Origin: Chitinophagales bacterium
GTDB taxonomy: Bacteria; Bacteroidota; Bacteroidia; Chitinophagales; Chitinophagaceae
Length of the DNA: 53,271 nt
NCBI GenBank assembly: GCA_013298665.1
Contig: JAAFIK010000031.1
Location: forward strand, 1 to 53,271
Direction: 5' to 3'
Made by a program: the position numbers and the translations under genes. Below are positions 42,035-51,494 of this stretch, piece after piece; positions within the stretch are counted from its first letter, which is position 1; the number at the start of each line of letters is the position of its first letter. Under the pieces are notes generated by a model, which was not told the origin of the DNA, did no database searches, and saw nothing but the letters and a program-made list of their open reading frames with translations.

Positions 42035-44188
42035 TCAAAGATGTTCCATCAGATAGTCGGTTACTTTCTGGTATAAATGTGCGCGATCCTTACCCAGCAC
42101 ATTGTGCTCATGGCCGGGGTAAATCATATAGTCCACCTGCACACCCTTATCCACGCATGCCTTTACAAAATTCACGCTGTGCTGTTGTACCACTACCGGA
42201 TCCTGCATACCATGAATCAGCAACAGTTTGCCTTTCAGCTTAGCTACCTGTCTGGTAAGGTCTGTTGACGCATAGCCTTCCGGGTTTTCCTGCGGCGTAT
42301 CCATGTATCGTTCGGTATACATCGCTTCATAATACTTCCAGTCCATTACCGGACCACCCGCCACTGCTGCCTTAAACACACCGGGATGGTTCAGCATAAA
42401 ATCGGTGGTCATAAATCCGCCGAAACTCCAGCCAAACAAGCCCATCCTGCTGTCGTCCACATAAGGCTGTGCTTTGAGGTAATCCACACCACTCAACAGG
42501 TCTTCCATCTGCACATCGCCCAGCTTACGGAACATCGATTGTTCAAAAGCACGGCCGCGGTTGTCGCTGCCACGCACATCCATCGAAAAAACCACGTAAC
42601 CCCGTTCGGCCATATACTGAAACCACAGGTCATTTGCGCCACCATTCCACGCATTCGTGATCAACTGGCTGTGCGGCCCGCCATACCAGTACACAACCAC
42701 GGGGTACTTTTTCCCCGCCACCATGCCCGCAGGTTTATACAGGCGGCAGTAAAGATCATGACCGCCATTACCCTTTATCGGGAATATGCTGATTTCCCCA
42801 AGGGCATAGGCGGCCAGCGGATTCTTTGAAGACAGTATGGTTCTGTCCTTTTTACTTTTCCGGTCGCTCACCACAATCGTTCTTGGTATGGCCGTATTGC
42901 TCATGACATCAAGAACTGTATTACCATCGGCGCTTACCTGTGCAAGGTGTACACCATCCCCCTTCGTGAGGCGTTCGGCGGCGCCATCCGCCAGGGTAAG
43001 GCTGTAGAGGTTGCGGGTAAGCGGGCCTTCGGCAGTTGACATATAAAAGAGCTGCTGTCCTTTGGCATCAAAACCTTTCACATCAGTTACTTCCCAGTTG
43101 CCCTTAGTCAGTTGTTTCAGCAGCGTACCATTGCTGCCGTAAAGGTAGAGGTGATTCCAGCCATCCCGGTTGCTCTGCCAGATGAACTGGCCGGGATTAT
43201 TTTTGACAAAAAGCATCGGCACCAATGGCTCGGTATACTGATCATTTTTCTCCTCAAACAATGTTTTAACAAATGCCCCTGTTCCCGCATCGTACTGGTT
43301 CAGCTTCATATGGTTTTGTTCGCGGTTGAGTACGGCGATAAAAATATACCGGTCATCAGGGCTCCAGGCAATATTCGTCAGGTATTGTTCAGCGGGTAAT
43401 CCCGTTTGTAGGTAAACCGTTGTTGCCTTTTCGCGGTTATACACCCCTACTGTTACTTCATGACTTTTTTCACCCGCCATCGGGTAGCGGATTTCTATAG
43501 CCTTTGCCGGCCGTTGCGTCCAGTCGATAACGGGATAATTGGCTACCATCCGCTGGTCCATCCGGTAAAAAGCCAGTAGCTGGCCATTATTGCTCCAGAA
43601 AGTACCCTTGCTGATGCCAAACTCATCGCGGTGTACCGATTGCGCATACACGATATCCTCGCTGCCATCGGTGGTTACCGTCCGGGTACCGGCAAAATCA
43701 GCAATATACAGGTTATGGTCTTTCAGGTAAGCATAAGCAGAAAACCCGGGGTTATATTCCAGTATACCCTTGCGCACATCCATATTACGCACCTCAGTCA
43801 CCGCCGGTGCTGCCGTAATATCCACCACTACAAATTTGTTTTGCTGCACCATGTACAACCGGCCTGGCGACATCCATTGCAGGACGGGCAGACTGCCCAG
43901 CGTATCCACACCCTTTTCCCGCAGCAGGCCATTGAGTGCCGTGAGGGGCAGGTAATCGCTTTCCGTTCCCTGCCGGGTATTACCACGGCGCAACAGGTCG
44001 CGTCCGCCGGCTGCAGATAAGTAGATATAATCATTCAGTCCCTTTACAAACTGCAACTGCCGGAGATTTTCCGGTGCCAGCGTGGTTCTCGCTTTCAGCA
44101 TGGCTTCCTCCATTGATAGTTGCTGTTGCTGTGCCGAAGCAAACAGAAAGGCCGCTATTGCCCAGGCCGTTGATACCATTTTTTTCAT
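42035..44188 (-). CDS. Dipeptidyl peptidase IV-like S9 family serine peptidase
   Basis: About 717 residues from the start MKKMVSTAW (ATG at 44186-44188), chosen because a signal peptide ('STAWAIAAFLFASAQ') begins there; the frame open to 44305 adds an implausible N-terminus. The N-terminal region is the DPP4 eight-bladed propeller ('FGISKGTFWSNNGQLLAFYRMD', landmark WSNNGQLLAFYRMD; 'YVVFSMDVRGSDNRG'). The C-terminal alpha/beta hydrolase has the nucleophile in 'GWSFGG', the aspartate in 'GMQDPVV', and the histidine in 'GHEHN' about 20 residues from the end. Expected to be periplasmic or surface, cleaving X-Pro dipeptides or similar. Flanked on both sides by terminators, so a single-gene unit. 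Confidence 0.95.
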   Translation of the reverse strand: MKKMVSTAWAIAAFLFASAQQQQLSMEEAMLKARTTLAPENLRQLQFVKGLNDYIYLSAAGGRDLLRRGNTRQGTESDYLPLTALNGLLREKGVDTLGSLPVLQWMSPGRLYMVQQNKFVVVDITAAPAVTEVRNMDVRKGILEYNPGFSAYAYLKDHNLYIADFAGTRTVTTDGSEDIVYAQSVHRDEFGISKGTFWSNNGQLLAFYRMDQRMVANYPVIDWTQRPAKAIEIRYPMAGEKSHEVTVGVYNREKATTVYLQTGLPAEQYLTNIAWSPDDRYIFIAVLNREQNHMKLNQYDAGTGAFVKTLFEEKNDQYTEPLVPMLFVKNNPGQFIWQSNRDGWNHLYLYGSNGTLLKQLTKGNWEVTDVKGFDAKGQQLFYMSTAEGPLTRNLYSLTLADGAAERLTKGDGVHLAQVSADGNTVLDVMSNTAIPRTIVVSDRKSKKDRTILSSKNPLAAYALGEISIFPIKGNGGHDLYCRLYKPAGMVAGKKYPVVVYWYGGPHSQLITNAWNGGANDLWFQYMAERGYVVFSMDVRGSDNRGRAFEQSMFRKLGDVQMEDLLSGVDYLKAQPYVDDSRMGLFGWSFGGFMTTDFMLNHPGVFKAAVAGGPVMDWKYYEAMYTERYMDTPQENPEGYASTDLTRQVAKLKGKLLLIHGMQDPVVVQQHSVNFVKACVDKGVQVDYMIYPGHEHNVLGKDRAHLYQKVTDYLMEHL

Positions 44189-44268
44189 ATCGTAAATATT
44201 TATGCTTCCTGTACCTGCAAGGCCGGGAAAGCAGCGCAAAAATAAAGTAATCTGTGATGGCCAAACCA

Positions 44269-44299
44269 AAAAAGCCCCGCCGGTTAAGGCAGGGCTTTT
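44269..44299 (-). terminator. Rho-independent terminator of the LolA-like gene pair
   Basis: On the minus strand AAAAGCCCTGCC pairs with GGCGGGGCTTTT (one G-T wobble) and is followed by TTGG; a six-base loop lies between. It follows the stop of the gene at 44315 by about 15 bases and lies ahead of the S9 peptidase gene. Confidence 0.85.
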
Positions 44300-44314
44300 C
44301 ATCACTATAATGAC

Positions 44315-45025
44315 TTAGTTTACTTTAAAAATACTTTCGTCAACTGGTTTGTTCACTTCAATAGAAGAGAATGACAGGGGACCATTGGGTGTTACCTGAC
44401 TGTAGGGAAACACGAAACCTTCAGGCGTTTTACGAAAATCGCTGTAGGTTGTTTCTATATCCATTTCTTCACCATTAATGGTTCTTTTACTCACCGATTT
44501 TACCCGGTAGTAGGTTTTGGCATCAATATATGATGTGGCAGACTTACCGTTTTTGTAGGTGATCTTCAGTTTAAAGCACTCAGCACCATCCACGGTTTCC
44601 TTGCCTTGTAATTCTACCGTATGCCCTTTTTCCTTGTAATCCAGTAAAGCGCCTTGCAGATCCAACTGTGCCTGACCACTCATTACCTGGTCTTCAGAAA
44701 CTTCCTCCGGACTGGTTTGTCCCTGGAAAGCCAGCATATTCCAACCCTTGGTGGGTGTCATGATCTGGAATGACTCCCCCATGCCTGGAACAGAAATGTC
44801 GTTGCGTGAACCCACCCCATGAGAAATGGTGATGGTGAGACCGATCTCCATGCCTTGTGCGGTGACACTACCCGTCATTTTTACAGTTTTGAGCGTCTGG
44901 AGTTTGGCTTTACCACCAAGTGCTTCAATGTGCTTGTTAACTACTTCATCAGCCGTTTGTGCCTGTGCTGCCTGCAAGGAAATCATGGCTGTGATTGCAA
45001 GCGCCAGCGTTTTTAATTTGTTCAT
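44315..45025 (-). CDS. LolA-like exported protein, second of two tandem paralogues
   Basis: A 236-residue protein. Signal peptide 'LKTLALAITAMISLQAAQAQ', then 'TADEVVNKHIEALGGKAKLQTLKTVKMTGSV', the opening of the outer-membrane lipoprotein-sorting (LolA/LolB-like) fold seen in many Bacteroidota proteins. No lipobox, so periplasmic. The chain ends 'EVNKPVDESIFKVN', closely resembling its neighbour's 'ELNKPVDPKLYKPE'. It starts 20 bases after the upstream paralogue and both share a terminator. The function is not known; a half-open beta-barrel that binds hydrophobic ligands is the family expectation. Confidence 0.85.
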   Translation of the reverse strand: MNKLKTLALAITAMISLQAAQAQTADEVVNKHIEALGGKAKLQTLKTVKMTGSVTAQGMEIGLTITISHGVGSRNDISVPGMGESFQIMTPTKGWNMLAFQGQTSPEEVSEDQVMSGQAQLDLQGALLDYKEKGHTVELQGKETVDGAECFKLKITYKNGKSATSYIDAKTYYRVKSVSKRTINGEEMDIETTYSDFRKTPEGFVFPYSQVTPNGPLSFSSIEVNKPVDESIFKVN

Positions 45026-45045
45026 TATTATTGTTTTTAAAATAC

Positions 45046-45774
45046 TTACTCGGGTTTATACAGTTTGGGATCAACCGGTTTGTTCAGTTCTACTTTGTCG
45101 AATGTTGCCGTTCCGTTACCTACGCCGCCACCGGCTGATTTGGTTTCGATCGTGTGGGCGATCTGTATGCCATCAACGGCTTTATAATCAGTGTATATGG
45201 TAAAGGTTTCAACCTCACCGCCCTGCCTTCTTCCCGCAGTTTTCTGGGAAGACTGGTACAGCAGGTAGGTTCCGGCATCAAGCCAGTAAAGGATTTCTTT
45301 ACCTGCATTAGTGGTCAGTTTGATTTTAAAGCAGGTAATCCCGTTTACGCTGTCCTTACCCAGCAGTTCAGCTTTATGTCCCTTTGCCACATAATCCACC
45401 AGCGGACCGGCAATATCCAGTTCGGGTTGCATACTCGCCACGGCTTCAGCCGGGAGTTGGCTGGGTGTGGTGGAACGCATGGAAAACATCATCCAGCCTT
45501 CTTTGTCCGTCATCAGGGTAAAGCCATTGCCCGCCCCCATCTCAAACTCCGTACGGAAGAGTTTACCCTGTTCTTTGGTAACCCTTACGGTAACCTCATT
45601 ACCCATCATCTGCCTGGCGCCTTCCATATATACAGATTTGAGGCCAATCAGCTTATCTTTACCCCCACGGGCGTCTTCGTGCTTTTTAACCACCTCGTCA
45701 ATCGTCTGCCCCTGGGCAAACTGCGCCAATACCAGCGCCATCACCAACAACCCTACTACCAGTAAATTTCTCAT
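45046..45774 (-). CDS. LolA-like exported protein, first of two tandem paralogues
   Basis: A 242-residue protein with signal peptide ('LLVVGLLVMALVLAQFAQGQ') and 'TIDEVVKKHEDARGGKDKLIGLKSVYMEGA', matching the LolA-like start of its neighbour at 44315-45025. 'GNEVTVRVTKEQGKLFRTE', 'MFSMRS' and 'DYVAKGHKAELLGKDSVNG' align in order with the second copy, so the two arose by tandem duplication that is old (overall similarity moderate). Expected location: periplasm. They form a two-gene operon, divergent from adenine deaminase. Function unknown. Confidence 0.85.
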   Translation of the reverse strand: MRNLLVVGLLVMALVLAQFAQGQTIDEVVKKHEDARGGKDKLIGLKSVYMEGARQMMGNEVTVRVTKEQGKLFRTEFEMGAGNGFTLMTDKEGWMMFSMRSTTPSQLPAEAVASMQPELDIAGPLVDYVAKGHKAELLGKDSVNGITCFKIKLTTNAGKEILYWLDAGTYLLYQSSQKTAGRRQGGEVETFTIYTDYKAVDGIQIAHTIETKSAGGGVGNGTATFDKVELNKPVDPKLYKPE

Positions 45775-45948
45775 ATCAAAAGATGTTATTTTAAAAAATC
45801 GTATCCCGGTCTCAATCCGGAAAAAACTGCGGGCGAAAGGTAGGCAAAATTATGCCAATTTATGATTTACAGGCACCGCTCGTCACGCCTGTCAGCCCAT
45901 TTATATTTATTTAACGCATATAGCATAGTTTTAACAAAATTATGCGCC

Positions 45949-47604
45949 ATGGGTTCATTTCAGACAGAAGGAAACATTACAGATATTTTTAATGAGCGTA
46001 TTTACTTCGGTCGGATAACCGTCCGGGCGGGTAAGATCGAGGCCCTTACTTTGCTGGACGATACCATACGGGAGGATGCACCCTATATCCTTCCGGGTTT
46101 TACCGATGCACATGTACACATTGAAAGCAGTATGCTGGTACCCGCTGCCTTTGCCCGGCTTGCAGTGGTACATGGCACCGTAAGCACCATCAGCGATCCG
46201 CATGAGATTGCCAATGTGTGTGGTATGGCGGGTGTGGAATTTATGATCAATAATGGACGAACCGTGCCCTTCAAGTTCAATTTCGGTGCCCCCAGTTGCG
46301 TGCCTGCTACCCTTTTTGAAACGGCGGGTGCTGCACTCAACGCTGACGAAGTGGAATTGTTGCTCCGGCGGGAGGATATCCGCTACCTCAGTGAAATGAT
46401 GAACTTCCCGGGTGTGCTTAATGGTGATGATGAAGTGATGCAGAAAATTGCTGCTGCAGAAAAATATGGCAAACCGGTAGACGGGCATGCGCCGGGGCTG
46501 CGTGGGGAGACTGCCCGGCAATACATCGCTGCCGGGTTGCCGGCCGGCCAGGTGGGTATCAGTACAGACCATGAATGTTTTACCGCTGCGGAAGCCTTAG
46601 ACAAATTGCAGGCCGGCATGAAAATACTGATCCGTGAAGGCAGTGCTGCCAAAAACTTTGATGCACTGATCGGCCTCCTGCACGACTACCCCGACATGAT
46701 GATGTTCTGCAGTGACGACAAGCACCCCGACAGTCTTGCCATCGGGCATATCAACCAGCTTTGTGCGAGGGCCATTGCCAGGGGTATTCCCCTGTTTCAT
46801 GTATTGAAAGCAGCCTGTGTTAACCCGGTACTGCATTACCAAACAGGTGTCGGGTTGCTCCGTGAAGGTGATGCTGCAGACTTTATCCTCGCCAAAGACC
46901 TGGTAGATTTTGACATCCTGCAAACCTGTATTGATGGGGTATATGTAACCGAAAACGGAAAAGCAGGTGCACAATACGCCACACAGGCAACAGAACGCAT
47001 CAACCATTTCAATTGTACTCCTAAACAACCCGGCGACTTTACCATACCCTTCAATGGTGAACAGCAGATACCCGTGATAGAAGCGCTGGAAGGACAGTTG
47101 ATCACCAATGCAGCGCAAGTGGTGCCATCTGTCAACCATGGGTATATTGTGAGTGATACAGCCAGAGATGTTTTAAAAATAGTGGTGGTGAACCGGTACC
47201 GCGATGCACCGGTGGCATGCGCTTTTGTCAGAAACTTCGGATTAAAGAAAGGGGCCATCGCCTCCTCGGTAGCGCACGACAGCCACAATATTATTGCTGT
47301 GGGGGTAGACGATGAAAGTCTTTGCCTTGCAGTGAATGCCATCATTGCCGAAAAAGGTGGCATCAGTACGGCCAGCGATACTGTACATATTTTACCCCTC
47401 CCCGTTGCGGGTCTGATGAGCGATGCCGACGGATATATGGTTGCCGATGCCTATACACGCATTGATGCCGCAGCCAAAGATCTCGGCAGCACCTTAGCCT
47501 CCCCTTTTATGACCCTGTCGTTTATGGCATTGCTGGTGATTCCACACCTCAAACTCAGCGATCTTGGTTTATTTGATGGTGACCGGTTTGCATTGGTATC
47601 CTGA
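45949..47604 (+). CDS. ade: Adenine deaminase
   Basis: About 551 residues from the start [10 protein letters not shown] (ATG at 45949); the open frame runs back to 45862 but the additional residues are unlike the family. It hydrolyses adenine to hypoxanthine and ammonia in purine salvage. The amidohydrolase metal motif is H55-x-H57 in '[10 protein letters not shown]'; '[16 protein letters not shown]', 'GHAPGLRG', 'TDHECF' and '[10 protein letters not shown]' follow. The C-terminal domain ('[21 protein letters not shown]') is the bacterial Ade extension with a characteristic H-D-x-H-N segment. Length fits. A weak -7 (TAGTTTTA, 45926-45933) lies just before the start. Confidence 0.96.
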   Translation: MGSFQTEGNITDIFNERIYFGRITVRAGKIEALTLLDDTIREDAPYILPGFTDAHVHIESSMLVPAAFARLAVVHGTVSTISDPHEIANVCGMAGVEFMINNGRTVPFKFNFGAPSCVPATLFETAGAALNADEVELLLRREDIRYLSEMMNFPGVLNGDDEVMQKIAAAEKYGKPVDGHAPGLRGETARQYIAAGLPAGQVGISTDHECFTAAEALDKLQAGMKILIREGSAAKNFDALIGLLHDYPDMMMFCSDDKHPDSLAIGHINQLCARAIARGIPLFHVLKAACVNPVLHYQTGVGLLREGDAADFILAKDLVDFDILQTCIDGVYVTENGKAGAQYATQATERINHFNCTPKQPGDFTIPFNGEQQIPVIEALEGQLITNAAQVVPSVNHGYIVSDTARDVLKIVVVNRYRDAPVACAFVRNFGLKKGAIASSVAHDSHNIIAVGVDDESLCLAVNAIIAEKGGISTASDTVHILPLPVAGLMSDADGYMVADAYTRIDAAAKDLGSTLASPFMTLSFMALLVIPHLKLSDLGLFDGDRFALVS

Positions 47605-47908
47605 AACCCTTCCGGGCACAGTATCAACTACTGCCAACACGTATAAATACCTGCCCAACAAATCAGGTATAAATCCTTATAAAGATTTATGGCAAATCAG
47701 TAGGTTTGTGGTATGGCGGATATCCGGAAGACATGGTTCCGTTATGTTTTTTTATAACCCGGTCTGACATAAAACAATGTTTAAAAAGTTGATCATTTCA
47801 GCTATTGTACAGAAAAGATCCGTCACCCGTAAGTCTTCCCCCGTTTGCTATATGACAACATATCCAATTCACATTTTTCATTTTTTATAAACCATAATAA
47901 ACGTAAAT
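47605..47908. other. Intergenic region before the DNase II gene
   Basis: No gene or strong promoter element is seen in these 304 bases. The last 30 bases are T- and A-rich. A 37-codon frame from 47777 is not believed. An in-frame stop at 47888-47890 fixes the DNase II start at 47909 as the earliest possible. Confidence 0.4.
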
Positions 47909-49129
47909 ATGACAGCGACAACAAAACTTCCCGCACCCGCACCCATGGCAGGCAAAGACCAGCCGGTGGATTGGTTGCTGGTGTATAAATTCAATGCCGC
48001 CAGTTTTCCCGGCTGTACAGACGATGGCGTAACACCCAAAACAGGCACAAAAGGCATTTTTGGTGGTACGGTGGATGTGTACAAAAGCGGCCACAGCCAG
48101 CAATATATTTATGCCAGCAGCAAGCACCCCAGCTTTGTAAAAGGCGAGGGCTGTGTCGGCGCTACTTATACCGATCCATTGGGTGCCACTTTTGCGCAGG
48201 TATACGACACTCCGGGTTATTATTATGTGCTTTGGAACGACCAGTTTTACAACAATCCCATCAAGAAAGAAGGTGCCCCGATGGGTCACAGTAAAGGTAT
48301 GCTGGCCTGGAACGAGGAAGGGGAAGGCTTTGTGATGCAGGTATCCACTCCTTCCTGGCCGGCCTCGGGCAGCAAGGCGCATCCAAGACAGAATGACGGC
48401 AATACGCTTGGCTGCATTAACGATGATGATGTGGAAGTCGGGCAACATTTTTTTGCTGTTAAGATCAATAAAGACGACCTGGTAACTATACTCAAAGCAC
48501 TCGACAATTCCAGCGTGGTCACCAGTACGGCACATCCGGAGATTGTACAAAATGGTGGTCCGGCAGATGTGCAGGCACTGGTGAACGCATTGGGTAAGGA
48601 ATCGAAAAGCAAGGATTGCACCGTCAGCAAACTGTCCGGCGGAATACGGCTCATCAGCAAGCCCTCACTGATGGCGGCACCGCCATGGCAGATTGTATCT
48701 GCACAGTTGGGCGGTCTTCCATTGCGCGTAGCCAGTTGGTGGGCTGAGCCGATGATCTATTCAACAACAGCGGACACCCCTATCGGCTGCTGGCCCGCCG
48801 GCCTCGGCAAACCCGGCCCCGTAGCCATTGCTACCAGCGGTACCTGGGCGGGGACATCCATTGGTCTTACCGGTGGTGAGGGCACCAATCACAACCATGC
48901 AAAAATGGGCATATCGACAGACAGCTCGAAACCCATCAGTATTTTTGGCGATATGAACCAGCAGGGTGCCCTCGGTCCGGATTATGCGTATACGGGACAA
49001 ATCTGCTCCAGCAGCCAAAACGGCAGGGGTGGCCTGTTTTATGTAGTGGAAGACGCCGAACTCTTTAAGAGCATGACGGCACTGCTGACGGGCGATACGG
49101 CACCCGAATCAGGGCCAAATGGAGAATAA
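47909..49129 (+). CDS. DNase II family nuclease homologue
   Basis: A 406-residue protein with the hallmarks of deoxyribonuclease II, the acid endonuclease of animal lysosomes. 'GKDQPVDWLLVYK' at about 16-27 matches the family opening, 'YVLWNDQF' at about 106-113 the conserved YNDQ strand, 'GHSKG' gives the first HxK (H127, K129), 'VSTPSWPA' follows it as in animal enzymes, and 'NHNHAK' gives the second HxK (H330, K332), followed by 'IFGDMNQQG' at about 345-353, which matches the family's GDMNR-type segment. Both catalytic motifs are therefore present, predicting metal-independent cleavage leaving 3'-phosphates. No signal peptide is seen, and an in-frame stop lies 19 bases before the ATG. I recall few bacterial members (Burkholderia). 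Confidence 0.85.
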   Translation: MTATTKLPAPAPMAGKDQPVDWLLVYKFNAASFPGCTDDGVTPKTGTKGIFGGTVDVYKSGHSQQYIYASSKHPSFVKGEGCVGATYTDPLGATFAQVYDTPGYYYVLWNDQFYNNPIKKEGAPMGHSKGMLAWNEEGEGFVMQVSTPSWPASGSKAHPRQNDGNTLGCINDDDVEVGQHFFAVKINKDDLVTILKALDNSSVVTSTAHPEIVQNGGPADVQALVNALGKESKSKDCTVSKLSGGIRLISKPSLMAAPPWQIVSAQLGGLPLRVASWWAEPMIYSTTADTPIGCWPAGLGKPGPVAIATSGTWAGTSIGLTGGEGTNHNHAKMGISTDSSKPISIFGDMNQQGALGPDYAYTGQICSSSQNGRGGLFYVVEDAELFKSMTALLTGDTAPESGPNGE

Positions 49130-49142
49130 TTAAACCATATTA

Positions 49143-49170
49143 CCTGCGCCGGACAAATGTCCGGCGCAGG
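49143..49170. terminator. Perfect 13-bp inverted repeat between DNase II and TonB receptor genes
   Basis: CCTGCGCCGGACA (49143-49155) and TGTCCGGCGCAGG (49158-49170) are exact complements around AA. It lies between convergent genes and probably terminates both, though neither side has a T tract. Confidence 0.65.
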
Positions 49171-49228
49171 CTGTTACAGCAGCTTTCAGCCCCAGGCATC
49201 CTGTGGGTAAGTTTTGCCCGAACAGTTT

Positions 49229-51400
49229 CTACCATTTCAGCTTTATACCCCCGTTCATTACAAAGCCTTCGGTATGGTTCCAGATGTCGTCAAATGAAGG
49301 ATTGTTGTGCGGAGGATTGGCCACTGTTTTATACCGGCTTTGCCGCTGGTCGGTAAAATTTTCAAAGTTGATGAATACCGAAAACTGCTTTACTGTTTTC
49401 TGTGCCATAAAGCCAAATTCCCAGTATGCCGGTGTTGGCCATCCATTGTACAGGTATTGCCGGCCGGTATAATAACCCTCCAGTCCCAGCTTAAAGTTAT
49501 CTTCCTTTTCATACATAAGCGTCAGGTTCAGTTTATGTTTGGGCAACAGGGGTAATAGTGGTTTACCCGGCAGGTAAGCAGCCCTTGCGTTGGTATAGGT
49601 ATAACCGGCAAACAGTTTTACCTGATCCTTAAAAATGAACCTGAGATTGGTTTCAATACCATGGCTGGTAAAGGGTTTTGCGGCATTGACAAAAAAGTTA
49701 TTACCCCCGCCATCCGTTTGCAATACCAGCGGGCTGGCAATACGGGTATAAAAAAACAGTTGGTTGATGCTGAAAGATAAATCATCGCAGAGATTTGTTT
49801 TATAGTTGACATCAGCGGTTCCACCAATACTTTTTTCAGCCCTTACCCCGTCTAAAGCCAGCAGGTTCCGGTATTGCAGCCGCTCTGTCTGTTCCGTAAA
49901 AACCGTTGGGGTTTTATAGCCCGACCCAAAGCTGATCCTGGAAGTAATTTTATCCGTGGGCTTAAACAGTACAGACACCCTTGGCAAAACGAATATTTGC
50001 TTTTCAGCAAAAAGATTATTCCGGTAGTGTACATAATCAATCCGCAACCCGCTTTCAATATTGAGCCGCGCTGAAACATCCCATGTATCCTGGTAATATC
50101 CCCCGGCCGAAACCGATGATGCATGCAGTGTGCCCGGGTCTTTCTGCCTGAACCGGTCGGCTATAATATTGATCCCGGCAATATGGGTATGTCCGGGACT
50201 ATGGAAAAGGAAAGATCCCTCGGTAAAACTGTTTGTATTTACCCCGGCAAACGAATAACCCGGCAAACGGATCTGCCTGTCGAAAATACTCAGGCTCTGT
50301 TTAAGCGTTATGCGGTTCTTACCCGCCATTTTTTTACCGACCTCCAGTGTGGTAATATTTCTTACGGTATTATTTTTTTCGAAATATGTATGATCCGGAT
50401 TACCCTTTCCCCTGATCACCTGCATATCACCACCCGTATTGATGCCTTTGGTAAAGCTGTTGCCCAACTGCAGGGTTGTTGATGCATTGATGGTATAAAA
50501 GAGCCCTGGATTGATCGTGAAGTTCCTGCTTTCCGGTACTTCAGAGAAATCGTCTTTATCAACATCATAGGCCTGCTGAAGGTTGAGCAGCCCCAGGAAG
50601 GAATAGCCCAACCGTCCCTTCTGCTGTGCTATGTATGCGCCGATATTGGTCTGCCCGATATTGGATTGATTGATGATAAAATCACCTTCAAACGTTGGCT
50701 TTGGTGTTTTACTGATAAAATTCACCACTCCGGCAATGGCGCCACCACCGTATAAGGTTGAGGCCGGCCCTTTGATGATTTCAACCTGCTTCAGGTCCAG
50801 CGGCGGGATCTCCAGGATGCTCAGGCCGCTGGCAAAATTGCCGAAATTGGGATACCCGTCTTTCAGGAGTTGTGTATATCGTCCGTCGAGCCCCTGCACC
50901 CTGATCCCCGCATTACCGCTGGTGGCAGAAGTTTGCTGTACCTGCAACCCAGTACTCTCATGCAAAAGCATGGCTACATTGGCAGGCCGCATATTGTTTT
51001 TCTCGTCAAGCTCTTCACCATCAATGGTTTCAATCCTGGTGGGGGTATTTTTAATCGTCCGGCTCGTTCTTGTACTCTGTACAATTACTTCTTCCAGCGC
51101 TTCCATTTCCGTTTCCATCCGGATGATCACCGTGTCGGGTTTTATGCGTGGAAAGCTAAAGCTGTCGGTGATCGGGGTATAACCGGTGGCCGAAAAAGTG
51201 ATGACCAGCAGACCATCGGGTATACTGCGCAGAACGGTATACCCGTTTTGATCAGTGATGGCACCTGTTTTGCCGGCACTGATGCTGACACCCGGTATGG
51301 CTGCCTGTGTGCGCTTATCTTTAACCAGTATGGTGAGCGGGTGTTGCGCTGCGGCGGCCATCGGGATAACCGCCGGCAGCAAAAACCATATTTTTTGCAT
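49229..51400 (-). CDS. TonB-dependent outer-membrane receptor
   Basis: A 723-residue receptor. Signal peptide about 1-18; a carboxypeptidase-regulatory-like domain about 20-95 ('GVSISAGKTGAITDQNGYTVL', landmark AGKTGAITDQNGY); plug domain about 110-225 ('ALEEVIVQSTRT' is the TonB box region, 'GIRVQGLDGRYTQLLKDGYP', landmark RVQGLDGRYTQLL; 'IEIIKGPASTLYGGGAIAGVVN'-like landmark KGPASTLYGGGAIAG); 22-strand barrel to the aromatic end 'IKLKW'. It is of the CirA/FepA/BtuB-like type rather than SusC, being short and without a SusD partner. It follows the His/Cys-rich small protein by 94 bases, which suggests a metal or metal-chelate substrate. Substrate unproven. Confidence 0.95.
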   Translation of the reverse strand: MQKIWFLLPAVIPMAAAAQHPLTILVKDKRTQAAIPGVSISAGKTGAITDQNGYTVLRSIPDGLLVITFSATGYTPITDSFSFPRIKPDTVIIRMETEMEALEEVIVQSTRTSRTIKNTPTRIETIDGEELDEKNNMRPANVAMLLHESTGLQVQQTSATSGNAGIRVQGLDGRYTQLLKDGYPNFGNFASGLSILEIPPLDLKQVEIIKGPASTLYGGGAIAGVVNFISKTPKPTFEGDFIINQSNIGQTNIGAYIAQQKGRLGYSFLGLLNLQQAYDVDKDDFSEVPESRNFTINPGLFYTINASTTLQLGNSFTKGINTGGDMQVIRGKGNPDHTYFEKNNTVRNITTLEVGKKMAGKNRITLKQSLSIFDRQIRLPGYSFAGVNTNSFTEGSFLFHSPGHTHIAGINIIADRFRQKDPGTLHASSVSAGGYYQDTWDVSARLNIESGLRIDYVHYRNNLFAEKQIFVLPRVSVLFKPTDKITSRISFGSGYKTPTVFTEQTERLQYRNLLALDGVRAEKSIGGTADVNYKTNLCDDLSFSINQLFFYTRIASPLVLQTDGGGNNFFVNAAKPFTSHGIETNLRFIFKDQVKLFAGYTYTNARAAYLPGKPLLPLLPKHKLNLTLMYEKEDNFKLGLEGYYTGRQYLYNGWPTPAYWEFGFMAQKTVKQFSVFINFENFTDQRQSRYKTVANPPHNNPSFDDIWNHTEGFVMNGGIKLKW

Positions 51401-51494
51401 GCTTAATAATTGAAGAATGACATAAGAAGTACAGTCATACCCGGGGGGCTATGCTGCATGGGCAGGGCAGCGGGAAATGTGCTGCCGGGATGGC

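Noticed and set aside
47777..47890. A 37-codon frame starting MFKKLII before the DNase II gene
   Set aside because: Too short, with no promoter or conserved sequence, and it does not form a signal peptide in frame with the DNase II protein.
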